64,000 nucleotides of DNA from Roseobacter weihaiensis (GTDB taxonomy: Bacteria > Pseudomonadota > Alphaproteobacteria > Rhodobacterales > Rhodobacteraceae): assembly GCF_020622345.1 (NCBI RefSeq), contig NZ_JACNMO010000003.1, positions 186,001-250,000 of the forward strand, in the 5' to 3' direction. How positions within the stretch are numbered: position 1 is the stretch's first letter; every line of letters begins with the position of its first letter. Below the pieces are notes generated by a model. The model was not told the DNA's origin. It ran no database searches and saw only the letters and a list, made by a program, of their open reading frames with translations. The translations under genes and the position numbers were made by a program. This document shows, one piece after another, positions 18,752-27,444 of the stretch.

Positions 18752-19345
18752 TTGAGCAGCACCAAAGACATTGACGCCCTGATTGATTTGATGGCCAAGC
18801 TGCCGGGGCTGGGGCCACGCTCCGCCCGGCGGGCAGTGCTGCATCTCATTCGCAAACGCAGCCTGCTGCTGATGCCGCTGGCTGACACGCTGGCCACGGT
18901 CGCGGAAACCGCCCGCGAATGTCTGAACTGCGGCAACGTCGGCACCACCGATATCTGTGACATCTGCACGTCTGAAAAGCGCGCCAACGGAGAGCTCTGC
19001 GTGGTCGAGGACGTCGCTGACCTGTGGGCGATGGAGCGATCAGGCGTCTTCAAGGGGCGCTACCATGTGCTCGGCGGGACCCTTTCAGCGCTGGACGCGG
19101 TAGGGCCGCAAGAGTTGCGCATCCCGCGTTTGCTGGACCGGGTGCCAGCCGAAGGGATCGCGGAGGTGATCCTCGCGCTCAACGCCACGATCGACGGGCA
19201 AACCACCGCTCATTACATTGCAGACCAGCTGGAGGGTCAGGTGCGGCTGACCTCTCTGGCACAGGGTGTCCCGATCGGCGGGGAGCTTGACTATCTCGAC
19301 GATGGCACAATCACCGCTGCGATGCGCGCCCGCAAAACGCTCTGA
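18752..19345 (+). CDS. recR: Recombination mediator RecR
   Basis: RecR works with RecO and RecF to load RecA at gapped DNA. The product has the helix-hairpin-helix ([16 protein letters not shown]), a four-cysteine zinc finger ([16 protein letters not shown]), and a Toprim domain ([32 protein letters not shown]). The frame opens at an ATG at 18716, but the TTG at 18752, preceded by AGGCGGG, gives [19 protein letters not shown] and the standard family length of 198. I therefore choose the TTG; the 209-residue version cannot be excluded. Confidence 0.93.
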   Translation: MSSTKDIDALIDLMAKLPGLGPRSARRAVLHLIRKRSLLLMPLADTLATVAETARECLNCGNVGTTDICDICTSEKRANGELCVVEDVADLWAMERSGVFKGRYHVLGGTLSALDAVGPQELRIPRLLDRVPAEGIAEVILALNATIDGQTTAHYIADQLEGQVRLTSLAQGVPIGGELDYLDDGTITAAMRARKTL

Positions 19346-19350
19346 TCCTG

Positions 19351-19692
19351 TCAGTCGCAGGCGGCATCCACGATAATCTCGACCTTGAGTTCCGGGCGGG
19401 CCAGCTTTGCCTCACCGCAAGCCCTTGCCGGTGCATGCCCTTCCGGCACCCAGGCATTCCAGACCTCGTTCAAACCGGCAAAATCGCTCATATCCGCAAG
19501 CCAGATCGTCGCCCGCAGCATCTTTTCCCGCGACGACCCTGCCTTGAGCAACAGCGCATCCAGCCGGCGCAGGCACTCAGCCGTCTGATCCTGGATGGTC
19601 TCACCTTCGCCCACCTGTCCGGTGATGTAGGCGACACCGCCATATTTGACGATCTTGGACGATCTGACGCCCGTTTCTATCCGCTCAATCAT
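19351..19692 (-). CDS. RidA/YjgF-family protein
   Basis: A 113-residue chorismate-mutase-fold protein of the RidA superfamily, which in studied members hydrolyses reactive enamine/imine intermediates. The sequence shows [54 protein letters not shown] and a C-terminal VEIIVDAA strand. The [10 protein letters not shown] stretch keeps the active-site arginine position. It is closer to the RutC/Rid4-like small branch than to archetypal RidA, so the substrate is uncertain. It is convergent with recR (5 bp apart). Confidence 0.88.
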   Translation of the reverse strand: MIERIETGVRSSKIVKYGGVAYITGQVGEGETIQDQTAECLRRLDALLLKAGSSREKMLRATIWLADMSDFAGLNEVWNAWVPEGHAPARACGEAKLARPELKVEIIVDAACD

Positions 19693-19763
19693 GACGGCCC
19701 CTCTGGTTTCATCTCAGACGGTACAAGCACCGATCCAGGCACAAATGACAAGAGTGAGCACCA

Positions 19764-19795
19764 AAGAAAAACCCCGGCGCTGCGGCACCGGGGGT
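19764..19795 (-). terminator. Rho-independent terminator after trcR
   Basis: On the minus strand a GC-rich hairpin (ACCCCGG/CCGGGG type, 19771-19795) is followed by a T-rich run (TTTTTCTTT). It lies about 25 bp beyond the trcR stop. Confidence 0.7.
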
Positions 19796-19820
19796 TGAAA
19801 CAGCAGGTCTGAGGCAAAGG

Positions 19821-20597
19821 TCAGCGCGCGTCTTTTGCCTCTTCCTCTTCCTCGTCGTCATGGGTGCCATCGGGCAGGTTAAAGAAGCTGTCGGCATCGG
19901 AGAAATCACCGGCAGAAGCCTCTTCGGTCTCCTCTATTGTTTCCCCGGACAGTGTGAAAGTCTCCAACCCTTCGATGGCGGTTGGAATCTTGGGCTCCGC
20001 CTCCATGCCAAGGCTCTGTTCGGTGCTGACCAGTTTGCGGCGTTCGTCATCGCTCATCACCGGGGCATCCGCCGCTTTCTTGGCAGCCGCTTTCTGCACA
20101 ACGGCATCCAATTCGGACTGCTTGCAAAGGCCAAGCGCCACAGGGTCAATCGGCTGGATGTTCGCGATGTTCCAGTGCGTCCGCTCGCGGATCGCCTGAA
20201 TGGTCGGCTTGGTAGTGCCGACCAGCTTGCTGATCTGCCCATCCGTCAACTCGGGGTGGAATTTCACCAGCCACAGGATCGATGCGGGACGGTCCTGACG
20301 CTTGCTGAGCGGGGTATAGCGGGGTCCACGGCGTTTTTCCTCGCCCTGCGCTGCCGCGTTGAATTTCAGCTTGAGCTTGTGCAACGGGTTGTTTTGCGCC
20401 GTGTCAATCTCTTCCTGGGTCAACTGGTTGTTGGCAATCGGGTCAAAACCCTTGACCCCTTGTGCGACGTCCCCATCGGCGATGCCCTGCACTTCCAGCT
20501 CGTGCATGCCGACGAAATCGGCGATCTGCTTGAAGCTGAGGGTCGTGTTATCCACCAGCCAGACAGCGGTGGCCTTGGCCATAATCGGTTTTGCCAT
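19821..20597 (-). CDS. trcR: TrcR-type cell-cycle transcriptional regulator (DUF1013)
   Basis: A 258-residue protein of the DUF1013 family, now named after the alphaproteobacterial cell-cycle regulator TrcR. The N-terminal part (residues 1-60, AKATAVWLVDNTTLSFKQIA) and the middle part (LTDGQISKLVGTTKPTIQAIRERTHWN) look like two helix-turn-helix segments. The C-terminus is highly acidic (repeated Glu/Asp). The frame extends to 20681, but MAKPIMAKA at 20597 is the family start. Role in cell-cycle gene control is known only by family assignment; nothing nearby adds to it. A terminator follows. Confidence 0.88.
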   Translation of the reverse strand: MAKPIMAKATAVWLVDNTTLSFKQIADFVGMHELEVQGIADGDVAQGVKGFDPIANNQLTQEEIDTAQNNPLHKLKLKFNAAAQGEEKRRGPRYTPLSKRQDRPASILWLVKFHPELTDGQISKLVGTTKPTIQAIRERTHWNIANIQPIDPVALGLCKQSELDAVVQKAAAKKAADAPVMSDDERRKLVSTEQSLGMEAEPKIPTAIEGLETFTLSGETIEETEEASAGDFSDADSFFNLPDGTHDDEEEEEAKDAR

Positions 20598-20735
20598 TGC
20601 AGTGCTCCTATCACAATCTCTTTCCCCACATCTTTCCCATCGCCTTGAAGGGCGGTCCCGAAGGTCTGGGACGGTTTCCATTGTTGGGGAACTTGCAGGG
20701 TATATAGTCGCGCAGGTCAGATAAGGAAAGCCCCA

Positions 20736-21365
20736 ATGCGCCGGCTGATTTCATGCCTCTTGCTCGCCCTGCCCACTCTGGCGCCAGCCGACAGGGCAGG
20801 CAGCTTCGACTATTACGTCCTGTCGCTGAGCTGGTCGCCGAACTGGTGTGCTCTGGAAGGCGACGCACGCGGCTCCGATCAATGCGATGCCCGCCATGAC
20901 CACGGCTGGATCCTGCATGGCCTCTGGCCGCAGTACGAACGTGGCTATCCTGCAGACTGCCAGACCGTCGAACCCGCGCCCTCGCGCCGGATGACATCAG
21001 AGATGGCCGACATCATGGGCACCTCCGGGCTGGCCTGGCACCAGTGGCGCAAACACGGCACCTGCAGCGGCCTGTCAGCTGAGGAGTATTACGGGCTGTC
21101 ACGCCGCGCCTATACCGGCATCACCAGGCCAAAGATCCTACGGCAGCTGACAGACCCGGTGCGCATCGCCCCCAAGGTGATCGAAGAGGCGTTCCTGGCA
21201 GAGAACACCGGCCTGAGCGCCGACCAGATCACCATCACCTGCAAAGACGGCCACATCCAGGAAGCCCGCATCTGCCTGACCAAAGACCTCGCCCCCCGAC
21301 GCTGCGGCGCTGACGTTTTACGGGATTGCAGCGCCGCTTCAGCCCTCTTTACACCCGTCCGGTAG
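20736..21365 (+). CDS. Exported ribonuclease T2
   Basis: A 209-residue T2-family endoribonuclease that cuts single-stranded RNA through 2',3'-cyclic phosphates. Signal peptide at residues 1-18 (MRRLISCLLLALPTLAPA). Both active-site blocks are intact: CAS I WILHGLWPQ with H61 and CAS II WHQWRKHGTCSG with H102 and H107. Several cysteines are placed for disulphides, which fits a periplasmic or secreted enzyme. It stands alone between the divergent trcR and a convergent oxidoreductase. Confidence 0.93.
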   Translation: MRRLISCLLLALPTLAPADRAGSFDYYVLSLSWSPNWCALEGDARGSDQCDARHDHGWILHGLWPQYERGYPADCQTVEPAPSRRMTSEMADIMGTSGLAWHQWRKHGTCSGLSAEEYYGLSRRAYTGITRPKILRQLTDPVRIAPKVIEEAFLAENTGLSADQITITCKDGHIQEARICLTKDLAPRRCGADVLRDCSAASALFTPVR

Positions 21366-21368
21366 CCG

Positions 21369-22343
21369 TTAAAGCGTCAGGATCGTGCTGCCGGTGGTTT
21401 GACGCGCCTCCAGCGCCTCATGCGCGGCGGCCACATCGGCAAGCGCAAAGCGCTGGTCGATCCGGATTTTGACGTCCCCGTTTGATACTTTTCCAAAGAG
21501 CTGCCGCGCCATCGCCTGGCAGGTGTCGTGATCGGCGATGTGGGTGAAGAGCGTCGGCCGCGTGATCTTGAGCGACCCTTTCTGCCCCAGCAGCCCGACC
21601 GAAAACGGCGGCACCGCGCCCGAGGCATTGCCAAAAGAGATCATCATTCCCAAGGGTTTCAGACTATCCAGCGACCCCTCGAATGTATCGGCCCCCACCG
21701 CATCCATCACCACATCGACGCCCGCACCGCCCGTCAGTTCCTTTACCCGCGCGGCGAAATCATCCCTGCGGTAGTTGATGCAATGAGACGCGCCGTGCTC
21801 AACCGCGAGCTGACATTTTTCGTCTGTCCCCGCCGTGCCGATGAGCGTGACCCCCTCAGAACGCGCCCATTGGCAGGCAATCAGGCCAACACCCCCGGCG
21901 GCGGCATGGAACAAAACCGTATCGCCTGGCCCAAGCGGCGTCGTGCGGTGAAAGAGATACTGGACCGTCAGCCCCTTGAGCATCATCGCCGCCGCCTCGT
22001 CAAAGGAGATATCCTCGGGCAAAGGGCAGACCTGTGCGGCTGGCATGACACGCGCCTCGGCATAAGCGCCCGGCGGGGCTGCGGCATAGGCGGCGCGGTC
22101 CCCGACCTTCAGATGCGTGACCCCGGCGCCCACGGCCTCGATCACGCCCGCGGCCTCCATGCCCAGGGCATGCGGCAGCGTCAGCGGATACATCCCCATC
22201 CGCTGATAAACATCGATGAAATTCAACCCGCAAGCCCTTTGCGCGATCCGCACTTCTCCCGGACCCGGATCACCGACGGGCCGGTCCACCAACCTGAGCG
22301 CGTCTGGGCCGCCCGCCTCTTCTATGATAACCGTCTGCGCCAT
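21369..22343 (-). CDS. qor: Quinone oxidoreductase (zeta-crystallin type, MDR family)
   Basis: A 324-residue NADPH-dependent medium-chain reductase without the structural zinc loop. It shows the GroES-like N-terminal fold (PGPGEVRIAQRACGLNFIDVYQRMGMYP), the AAAGGVGLIACQWA dinucleotide-binding turn at about 150-163 and the QOR signature GNASGAVPPFSVGLL. Family members reduce quinones by one electron. The next gene upstream is a second reductase of the same superfamily, and both may be co-transcribed (32 bp apart). Confidence 0.9.
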   Translation of the reverse strand: MAQTVIIEEAGGPDALRLVDRPVGDPGPGEVRIAQRACGLNFIDVYQRMGMYPLTLPHALGMEAAGVIEAVGAGVTHLKVGDRAAYAAAPPGAYAEARVMPAAQVCPLPEDISFDEAAAMMLKGLTVQYLFHRTTPLGPGDTVLFHAAAGGVGLIACQWARSEGVTLIGTAGTDEKCQLAVEHGASHCINYRRDDFAARVKELTGGAGVDVVMDAVGADTFEGSLDSLKPLGMMISFGNASGAVPPFSVGLLGQKGSLKITRPTLFTHIADHDTCQAMARQLFGKVSNGDVKIRIDQRFALADVAAAHEALEARQTTGSTILTL

Positions 22344-22375
22344 CTTTTTATCCCTATGTTGTTGTTCGTCAGGTC

Positions 22376-23368
22376 TCAGCCGGTTTGACCAACCTTCAAG
22401 ACAATCTTGCCGATATGGTTTGAGCTTTCCATCCGCGCATGGGCTTTGGCAGCCTCATCGAGGTCAAAGGTCTGATCCATCACTGGTGCGACACTCCCGG
22501 CAGAGAGCAAGGGCCAGACCGCTTCGCGTAAATCCTGGGCGATGCGCGCCTTGGCCAGATCGCTTTGCGGGCGCAGGGTACTCCCGGTCATGGTCAGGCG
22601 ACGGGTCATCAGCATGGCAAAGTTGACCTCAACCTTCGCCCCGCCCAGAAAGGCGATCTGCACCAGACGGCCCTCCTCTGACAGCGCCTTGAGATTGCGG
22701 GGGATGTAGTCGCCGCCGACCATGTCGAGGATCAGATCCGCGCCTCCTGCCTCTTTCAGGATGCCGACGAAGTCCTCTTCACGGTAGTTGATCGCGCGTT
22801 CCGCCCCGAGATCGAGGCAGGCCGCGCATTTTTCCGCAGAGCCCGCCGTGGCAAAGACCCGCGCGCCAAAGGCCTTGGCCAATTGAATGGCTGTCGTGCC
22901 GATGCCGGAGGAGCCGCCATGCACCAGAAACCGCTCGCCCGCCTTTAGCCCGCCCCGGCCAAACACGTTCGACCAGACGGTAAAGAAAGTCTCCGGCAGG
23001 CAAGCCGCCTCGCGCAGCCCCAGTCCGTCCGGGACCGGCAGGCAGTGGGCCGCCGGGGTCGCCACATATTCCGCGTAACCGCCGCCGGGCAACAGCGCGC
23101 AGACCAGATCGCCCAGTGCCAAACCTTGCGCGCCGGGGCCGATGGCAACGACCTCACCCGATGCTTCAAGCCCGGGCAGATCGCTGGCGGTCGGGGGCGG
23201 CGCATAGAGCCCTGCCCGTTGCAAAGCGTCAGGCCGGTTCACTCCCGCCCAGGCCACTTTGATGACGACCTGCCCATGACCCGGCTCCGGACGCGGACGC
23301 CGGGTCGGTTTCAGCACCTCCGGGCCACCGGCTTCGGTGATCTCGATCGCGCGCATCATCTGGGTCAT
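22376..23368 (-). CDS. NAD(P)H quinone oxidoreductase, PIG3/TP53I3 family
   Basis: A 330-residue zinc-free MDR reductase. Its N-terminus (MRAIEITEAGGPEVLKPTRRPRPEPGHGQVVIKVAWAGVNRPD in outline) and the GGSSGIGTTAIQLAKAFGARVFATAGS fold with PxxR-type C-terminus (STLRPQSDLAKARIAQDL) are characteristic of the PIG3 branch. It lies directly upstream of qor and downstream of coq9 on the same strand, so a redox or quinone theme is plausible but unproven. Confidence 0.9.
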   Translation of the reverse strand: MTQMMRAIEITEAGGPEVLKPTRRPRPEPGHGQVVIKVAWAGVNRPDALQRAGLYAPPPTASDLPGLEASGEVVAIGPGAQGLALGDLVCALLPGGGYAEYVATPAAHCLPVPDGLGLREAACLPETFFTVWSNVFGRGGLKAGERFLVHGGSSGIGTTAIQLAKAFGARVFATAGSAEKCAACLDLGAERAINYREEDFVGILKEAGGADLILDMVGGDYIPRNLKALSEEGRLVQIAFLGGAKVEVNFAMLMTRRLTMTGSTLRPQSDLAKARIAQDLREAVWPLLSAGSVAPVMDQTFDLDEAAKAHARMESSNHIGKIVLKVGQTG

Positions 23369-23431
23369 GGCTCAGGTCCTATCGGTTTGTCTGAAGCCAC
23401 CATAGACATGCGCCCAACGGGTGCAACGCCT

Positions 23432-24130
23432 TCAGTCGCGCGGGGCGGTCCAACTGCCGGGCAAGTCCATCTTTGGCATCCGCGCCGGGGCCTTGATCCG
23501 ACCGAGCAGCCAGTTGGGACCGGTCATCAGCCGGCTCAGCACCGGGCTCTGCCGGGCGCGGGCCTTGATCGTCTCGATGCGCATCACATCTTCGATCCGC
23601 CGGTCCAGAAAAGCCCATGTCGCCATGTGATCGGGGCTGTCATCGCCCAGCCAGTACAGCACGGTAGCCGAATAAACCCCCGATAGCGTGGCGCGTTTGG
23701 TGTACCAGTTGATATCGTCCGACGTGTCGCCCAGCGCTGTCCAGATCTCGTCACAGGTCCCCCAGACCAGCTTGGCCCCGTCTGCGGCATACATCGGCAG
23801 GGCAAAAAGCGTGGTGCCCCGCCGCACGGCTTCCTTGTCCTCAACCACTTCAAGGCGCAGGCGCACCGCCGTCGCGATCTTGTCCCGAAACTTCATCTCG
23901 CTCATGTCGGTGGTCTTCAAACGCGCCAGCATTTCCGCGTCCCCGGCCTTGTGAAAGGCAATCGCCAGATCGACAGCGCCTCTGGGGCAGACCGCACGAG
24001 CAACCGAAGCGGACAGTTCTGTGTCACGCACGGCCGCCCGAAACGTTGTCTCGGACCAGCCATCGAAAGGCACATGGTTCAGCGCGGCCTGCAACAGGTC
24101 GTTCTTTGCGGTCTCGTAGGGGACGGTCAT
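23432..24130 (-). CDS. coq9: COQ9 family ubiquinone-biosynthesis protein
   Basis: A 232-residue TetR-like-fold lipid-binding protein that in eukaryotes and alphaproteobacteria supports the hydroxylation steps of ubiquinone synthesis. Recognisable features are the N-terminal ALNHVPFDGWSETTFRAAV helix pair, VDLAIAFHKAGD, and the C-terminal ATVLYWLGDDSPDHMATWAFLDRRIEDVMRIE segment that is the COQ9 hallmark. It is divergent from rpsU and is followed by two quinone reductase genes. Confidence 0.93.
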   Translation of the reverse strand: MTVPYETAKNDLLQAALNHVPFDGWSETTFRAAVRDTELSASVARAVCPRGAVDLAIAFHKAGDAEMLARLKTTDMSEMKFRDKIATAVRLRLEVVEDKEAVRRGTTLFALPMYAADGAKLVWGTCDEIWTALGDTSDDINWYTKRATLSGVYSATVLYWLGDDSPDHMATWAFLDRRIEDVMRIETIKARARQSPVLSRLMTGPNWLLGRIKAPARMPKMDLPGSWTAPRD

Positions 24131-24163
24131 GCTGTGGCTCCTTGGGTTGATGTCTGTTCTGAC

Positions 24164-24192
24164 TGGACAAGATAGGTCTTGCTTGCTATATG
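24164..24192 (+). promoter_or_regulatory. Candidate sigma-70 promoter of rpsU
   Basis: TGGACA (24164-24169), a 17-bp spacer, then TATATG (24187-24192) resemble the -35 and -10 elements, about 53 bp before the rpsU start. Inferred from sequence only. Confidence 0.45.
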
Positions 24193-24244
24193 CCCACTTC
24201 CTGCAAATCCTTGCAACTCAACTTAGAAAGGTGGTGAAAACCAC

Positions 24245-24451
24245 ATGCAGGTTAGTGTTCGTGACAATAATGTCGATCAGGCCCTCCGTGCCCTGAAGAA
24301 AAAGCTGCAGCGCGAAGGTGTCTTCCGCGAGATGAAGCTCAAGCAACATTTCGAGAAGCCGTCCGAGAAAAAAGCGCGCGAGAAAGCTGAAGCGATCCGC
24401 CGTGCCCGCAAGCTGGCACGCAAAAAGGCCCAACGCGAAGGGATGCTGTAA
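24245..24451 (+). CDS. rpsU: Ribosomal protein bS21
   Basis: Small-subunit protein S21 (68 residues) needed near the anti-Shine-Dalgarno end of 16S rRNA during initiation. The opening [44 protein letters not shown] and the very basic C-terminal tail are typical. A GAAAGGTGG ribosome-binding site precedes the ATG. It is monocistronic, with its own terminator. Confidence 0.97.
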   Translation: MQVSVRDNNVDQALRALKKKLQREGVFREMKLKQHFEKPSEKKAREKAEAIRRARKLARKKAQREGML

Positions 24452-24487
24452 ACCATCCTCGCCATCAGGTTTTTTGTGAATACAGAC

Positions 24488-24517
24488 CCCCGTGCGGATT
24501 GCCCGTGCGGGGTTTTT
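24488..24517 (+). terminator. Rho-independent terminator of rpsU
   Basis: A 10-bp stem (24488-24497 with 24503-24512, two G-U pairs) and a 5-nt loop are followed by TTTTT. It lies 36 bp after the rpsU stop. Confidence 0.85.
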
Positions 24518-24727
24518 CGTTCCGGCACTGGCGATTTACACAGCATAATCCTCGCAATTTCCCGCTGACCCGCGACCGGGCCGGGACGCGGCATTTTCTC
24601 GCCGTCTCACGCGCGGCATTCGGGCTTATCCTTGCTGAGACGGGCGGCAACTGCAACCGGGCCTACCCAAGCCCCACGCCAGATCCTAGCGGTCATCAGG
24701 TCGACAACAATCAACTAGGAGACTGAT

Positions 24728-25636
24728 ATGTCACGCGCAAGCGACTTGGAACAGCAGATGCTGGAGCTGATCAACGAGGAACGGACATCACAGGGTCTGA
24801 ACACTGTGGCGCTGGAAGTCCGCCTGAACGAGAGCAGCGAGGATCACAGCCAGTGGATGTTGGATCAGGACCAGTTTTCCCATACAGGCGTCAACGGCAG
24901 CAGCGCCGGTGACCGCATGCGAGACGCTGATTTTGATTTCGAAGGGGCTTGGTCCTGGGGCGAAAACATCGCCTATCAGAGCGAACGCGGCGCGCCCGGA
25001 CTGTCCGATGACGTTGTCGATCTGCACAACAGTCTGATGGACAGCCCCGGCCATCGCGCCAATATCCTGAACCCGGATTACGAAGTGATCGGTCTCGGTA
25101 TCGAGGTGGGCGATTTCGACGGATTCGAGGCCGTCATGGTCACGCAGAATTTCGCCAGCACGGATGGAGAAGTGCAGCTCGACCAGGAAGGTCCAATGGC
25201 GCCCGATGCTGACACCGAAATGCCTGCAGAGGACCCGGACCTTTTGGCCGAGATATCCGAAGAACCCGTCGCAGGCTCCCCCAACGACCCACAAACCGAA
25301 GGGGACACGGTACCAGATACCCCGCAAACCGACCCTGAAACCCCTGCCGATACCGGGCCCGAAGAGAGCCCGTTTGCCCAATTGCAGGCGCTGTTAGCCG
25401 GGTTTGAGGCCTCCCTGGTCGACGACACCCTTGTTTTCAACTGGGAGGACGATGAAGGCGAAAACCAAACCGCCACATTTGATGTCGATGCGTTCTTTGC
25501 CGAGTTCATGACACCACCTGAGAGCGAGGCCGGTAAAGATCAGACGGAAGACGACCTGGTCTTCCCTCAGGAACAGGCCGCTGACGAGGGCGAGCCGGGC
25601 TTCGTGTTGATCGACGCCTGGGACACTATCGCCTGA
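24728..25636 (+). CDS. CAP/SCP-domain protein with acidic C-terminal region
   Basis: The 302-residue protein starts straight into a CAP domain (residues 5-140: LINEERTSQGLNTVALEVRLNESSEDHSQWM, FSHTG, WGENIAY, HRANILNPDYEVIGLG). Residues of the CAP cavity (two His, two Glu) are present. The rest is low-complexity and rich in Asp, Glu, Pro and Thr, ending in a short hydrophobic patch. No N-terminal signal peptide is visible although CAP proteins are normally exported, so export by a C-terminal signal (type I secretion, as in several roseobacter CAP proteins with RTX tails) is possible but no RTX nonapeptides are seen. A ribosome-binding site (TAGGAG) precedes the start. Confidence 0.85.
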   Translation: MSRASDLEQQMLELINEERTSQGLNTVALEVRLNESSEDHSQWMLDQDQFSHTGVNGSSAGDRMRDADFDFEGAWSWGENIAYQSERGAPGLSDDVVDLHNSLMDSPGHRANILNPDYEVIGLGIEVGDFDGFEAVMVTQNFASTDGEVQLDQEGPMAPDADTEMPAEDPDLLAEISEEPVAGSPNDPQTEGDTVPDTPQTDPETPADTGPEESPFAQLQALLAGFEASLVDDTLVFNWEDDEGENQTATFDVDAFFAEFMTPPESEAGKDQTEDDLVFPQEQAADEGEPGFVLIDAWDTIA

Positions 25637-25649
25637 CCTGGAGCCTGCG

Positions 25650-25685
25650 GCCCGCCCCCTCGCCCCCCGGAGGGGACGGGCTTTT
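25650..25685 (+). terminator. Rho-independent terminator after the CAP gene
   Basis: An imperfect GC-rich stem (GCCCG-CCCCTC pairing with GAGGGG-CGGGC, 25650-25681) is followed by TTTTC. It lies 14 bp after the stop codon. Confidence 0.7.
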
Positions 25686-25705
25686 CGTCAGGCGTGACCT
25701 GACCC

Positions 25706-26167
25706 TCAGGTAACCGGCAAGGCCGTCGTCTTGAACACCGTCCTGAGCGCAAAACTCGACTGCATCTGCCCGACCCCCGGCAGACGCGCCAGATATTGCC
25801 GGTGGATGCGGGCGAAATCTTCGGTGTTTTCCGCAACAACCTTGAGCAGGTAATCCGCCGATCCCGCCATCAGGTGACATTCCAGCACGTCGGGGATACG
25901 CCGCACGGCCTTTTCAAAGGCATCCAGTACTTCGTCAGCCTGTCCCTGCAAGGTAATCTCCACGAAAACGGTGGTCGGCACCCCCATCTTGCGCGCATCC
26001 AAAAGGGCGACGTAGTCCCGGATATAGCCGTCTTTCTCAAGCCGCTGGACCCGCCGGTGACAGGCTGAAGGCGAGAGGTTCACCGCCTCGCTCAGGTCTG
26101 CGTTGGACAGCCGGCCCTTGCGCTGAAGCGCCGTCAGAATGCGCTTGTCCGTTGTGTCGAGGCTCAT
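25706..26167 (-). CDS. Lrp/AsnC-family transcriptional regulator (likely regulator of ald)
   Basis: A 153-residue leucine-responsive-type regulator. N-terminal winged helix (MSLDTTDKRILTALQRKGRLSNADLSEAVNLS with recognition helix PSACHRRVQRLE) and C-terminal RAM/ACT-like ligand domain (DVLECHLMAGSADYLLKVVAEN). The ATG at 26167 has AGGAGGAA upstream at 9-10 nt, so it is preferred to the frame opening at 26197. It is divergent from alanine dehydrogenase, the usual arrangement of AldR-type regulators, and so likely controls ald in response to alanine or leucine. Confidence 0.92.
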   Translation of the reverse strand: MSLDTTDKRILTALQRKGRLSNADLSEAVNLSPSACHRRVQRLEKDGYIRDYVALLDARKMGVPTTVFVEITLQGQADEVLDAFEKAVRRIPDVLECHLMAGSADYLLKVVAENTEDFARIHRQYLARLPGVGQMQSSFALRTVFKTTALPVT

Positions 26168-26310
26168 AGCCGCAAGTTCCTCCTGATCTGGCTGCAAATG
26201 ACGATGAATTCTTCGATATACGGCATTCCGCGTGACATGTATTTCGTCTGCAATTGCAAAAGCAAGGGCCTATGCTGCGCCTAACAGTTTTAGCGGCGGA
26301 GGATGCCATC

Positions 26311-27429
26311 ATGATTATCGGTTGCCCGAAAGAGATCAAACCGCAGGAATTTCGGGTCGGAATGACCCCGAATGCCGCACAAGAGGCCGTAGCCCACGGG
26401 CACAAGGTGCTGATCGAAACCGCCGCAGGTGCAGGGGCGGGATTTGAGGACAGCGATTATGTGGCGGCAGGCGCGCAGATCGCGGCCACCGCGCAAGAGG
26501 TCTTTGCCACCGCCGAGATGATCGTCAAGGTCAAGGAGCCGCAGGCGGTGGAGCGCAAGATGCTGCGCGAGGGGCAGGTGCTCTTTACCTACCTGCACCT
26601 TGCCCCCGATCCCGCGCAGACCCATGACCTGATCGCATCAGGGGCGACCTGCATCGCCTATGAAACGGTTACCGACGACCGGGGTGGCCTGCCCCTTCTG
26701 GCCCCGATGTCAGAGGTCGCGGGTCGCCTGGCCCCGCAGGTGGGGGCCTGGACCTTGCAGAAAGCCAACGGCGGGCGCGGCGTGCTGATGGGCGGTGTCC
26801 CCGGCGTTGGTCCCGCGCGGGTTGTGGTGATCGGCGGGGGCGTGGTCGGCACCCACGCGGCCCGAATTGCCGCAGGTATGGGCGCGGATGTGACCGTGCT
26901 CGACCGGTCACTGGCCCGGTTGCGGTATCTTGATGATGTCTTTGCCGGCACGTTCAAGACCTCCTATGCCTCGGCAGGCAATACCGCCGAACTGGCGCAA
27001 ACCGCGGATATGATCGTCGGGGCCGTGTTGATCCCGGGGGCTGCCGCCCCGAAACTCATCAGCCGTGCCCAGCTGGCAGATCTGAAACCCGGCGCCGCCC
27101 TTGTGGACGTGGCCATTGACCAGGGCGGCTGTTTCGAGACGTCCAGGGCGACCACGCATCAGGACCCGATCTATGACGTCGACGGCATCATGCACTACTG
27201 TGTGGCCAATATGCCGGGGGCCGTGGCGCGCACCTCAACGATTGCCCTTGGAAATGCGACGATGCCCTTCATGCTCGCGCTGGCAGATAAAGGCTGGCGG
27301 CAGGCCTGCGCCGATGATCCACACCTGATGAACGGGTTGAACGTGCACGCGGGCCAGCTCACCTACGATGCGGTGGGCAAGGCTTTGGGGATCAATGTCG
27401 TTTCGCCCGCCGCGGTGCTCAAGCAATAA
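26311..27429 (+). CDS. ald: Alanine dehydrogenase
   Basis: A 372-residue NAD-dependent enzyme that interconverts alanine and pyruvate plus ammonia. Family marks: MIIGCPKEIKPQEFRVGMTP at the N-terminus, VKVKEPQAVE, the catalytic-region lysine and histidine (TYLHLAPD), and the Rossmann loop VVIGGGVVGTHAARIAAGMGA. The frame is open to 26254, but the ATG at 26311 gives the exact family start and length. It is divergent from an Lrp/AsnC regulator that probably controls it. Confidence 0.96.
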   Translation: MIIGCPKEIKPQEFRVGMTPNAAQEAVAHGHKVLIETAAGAGAGFEDSDYVAAGAQIAATAQEVFATAEMIVKVKEPQAVERKMLREGQVLFTYLHLAPDPAQTHDLIASGATCIAYETVTDDRGGLPLLAPMSEVAGRLAPQVGAWTLQKANGGRGVLMGGVPGVGPARVVVIGGGVVGTHAARIAAGMGADVTVLDRSLARLRYLDDVFAGTFKTSYASAGNTAELAQTADMIVGAVLIPGAAAPKLISRAQLADLKPGAALVDVAIDQGGCFETSRATTHQDPIYDVDGIMHYCVANMPGAVARTSTIALGNATMPFMLALADKGWRQACADDPHLMNGLNVHAGQLTYDAVGKALGINVVSPAAVLKQ

Positions 27430-27444
27430 CGGCACCGGCTGCGC

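Noticed and set aside
24488..24727. Possible riboswitch or small RNA between rpsU and the CAP gene
   Set aside because: Only the rpsU terminator is structurally convincing; the rest shows no conserved motif.
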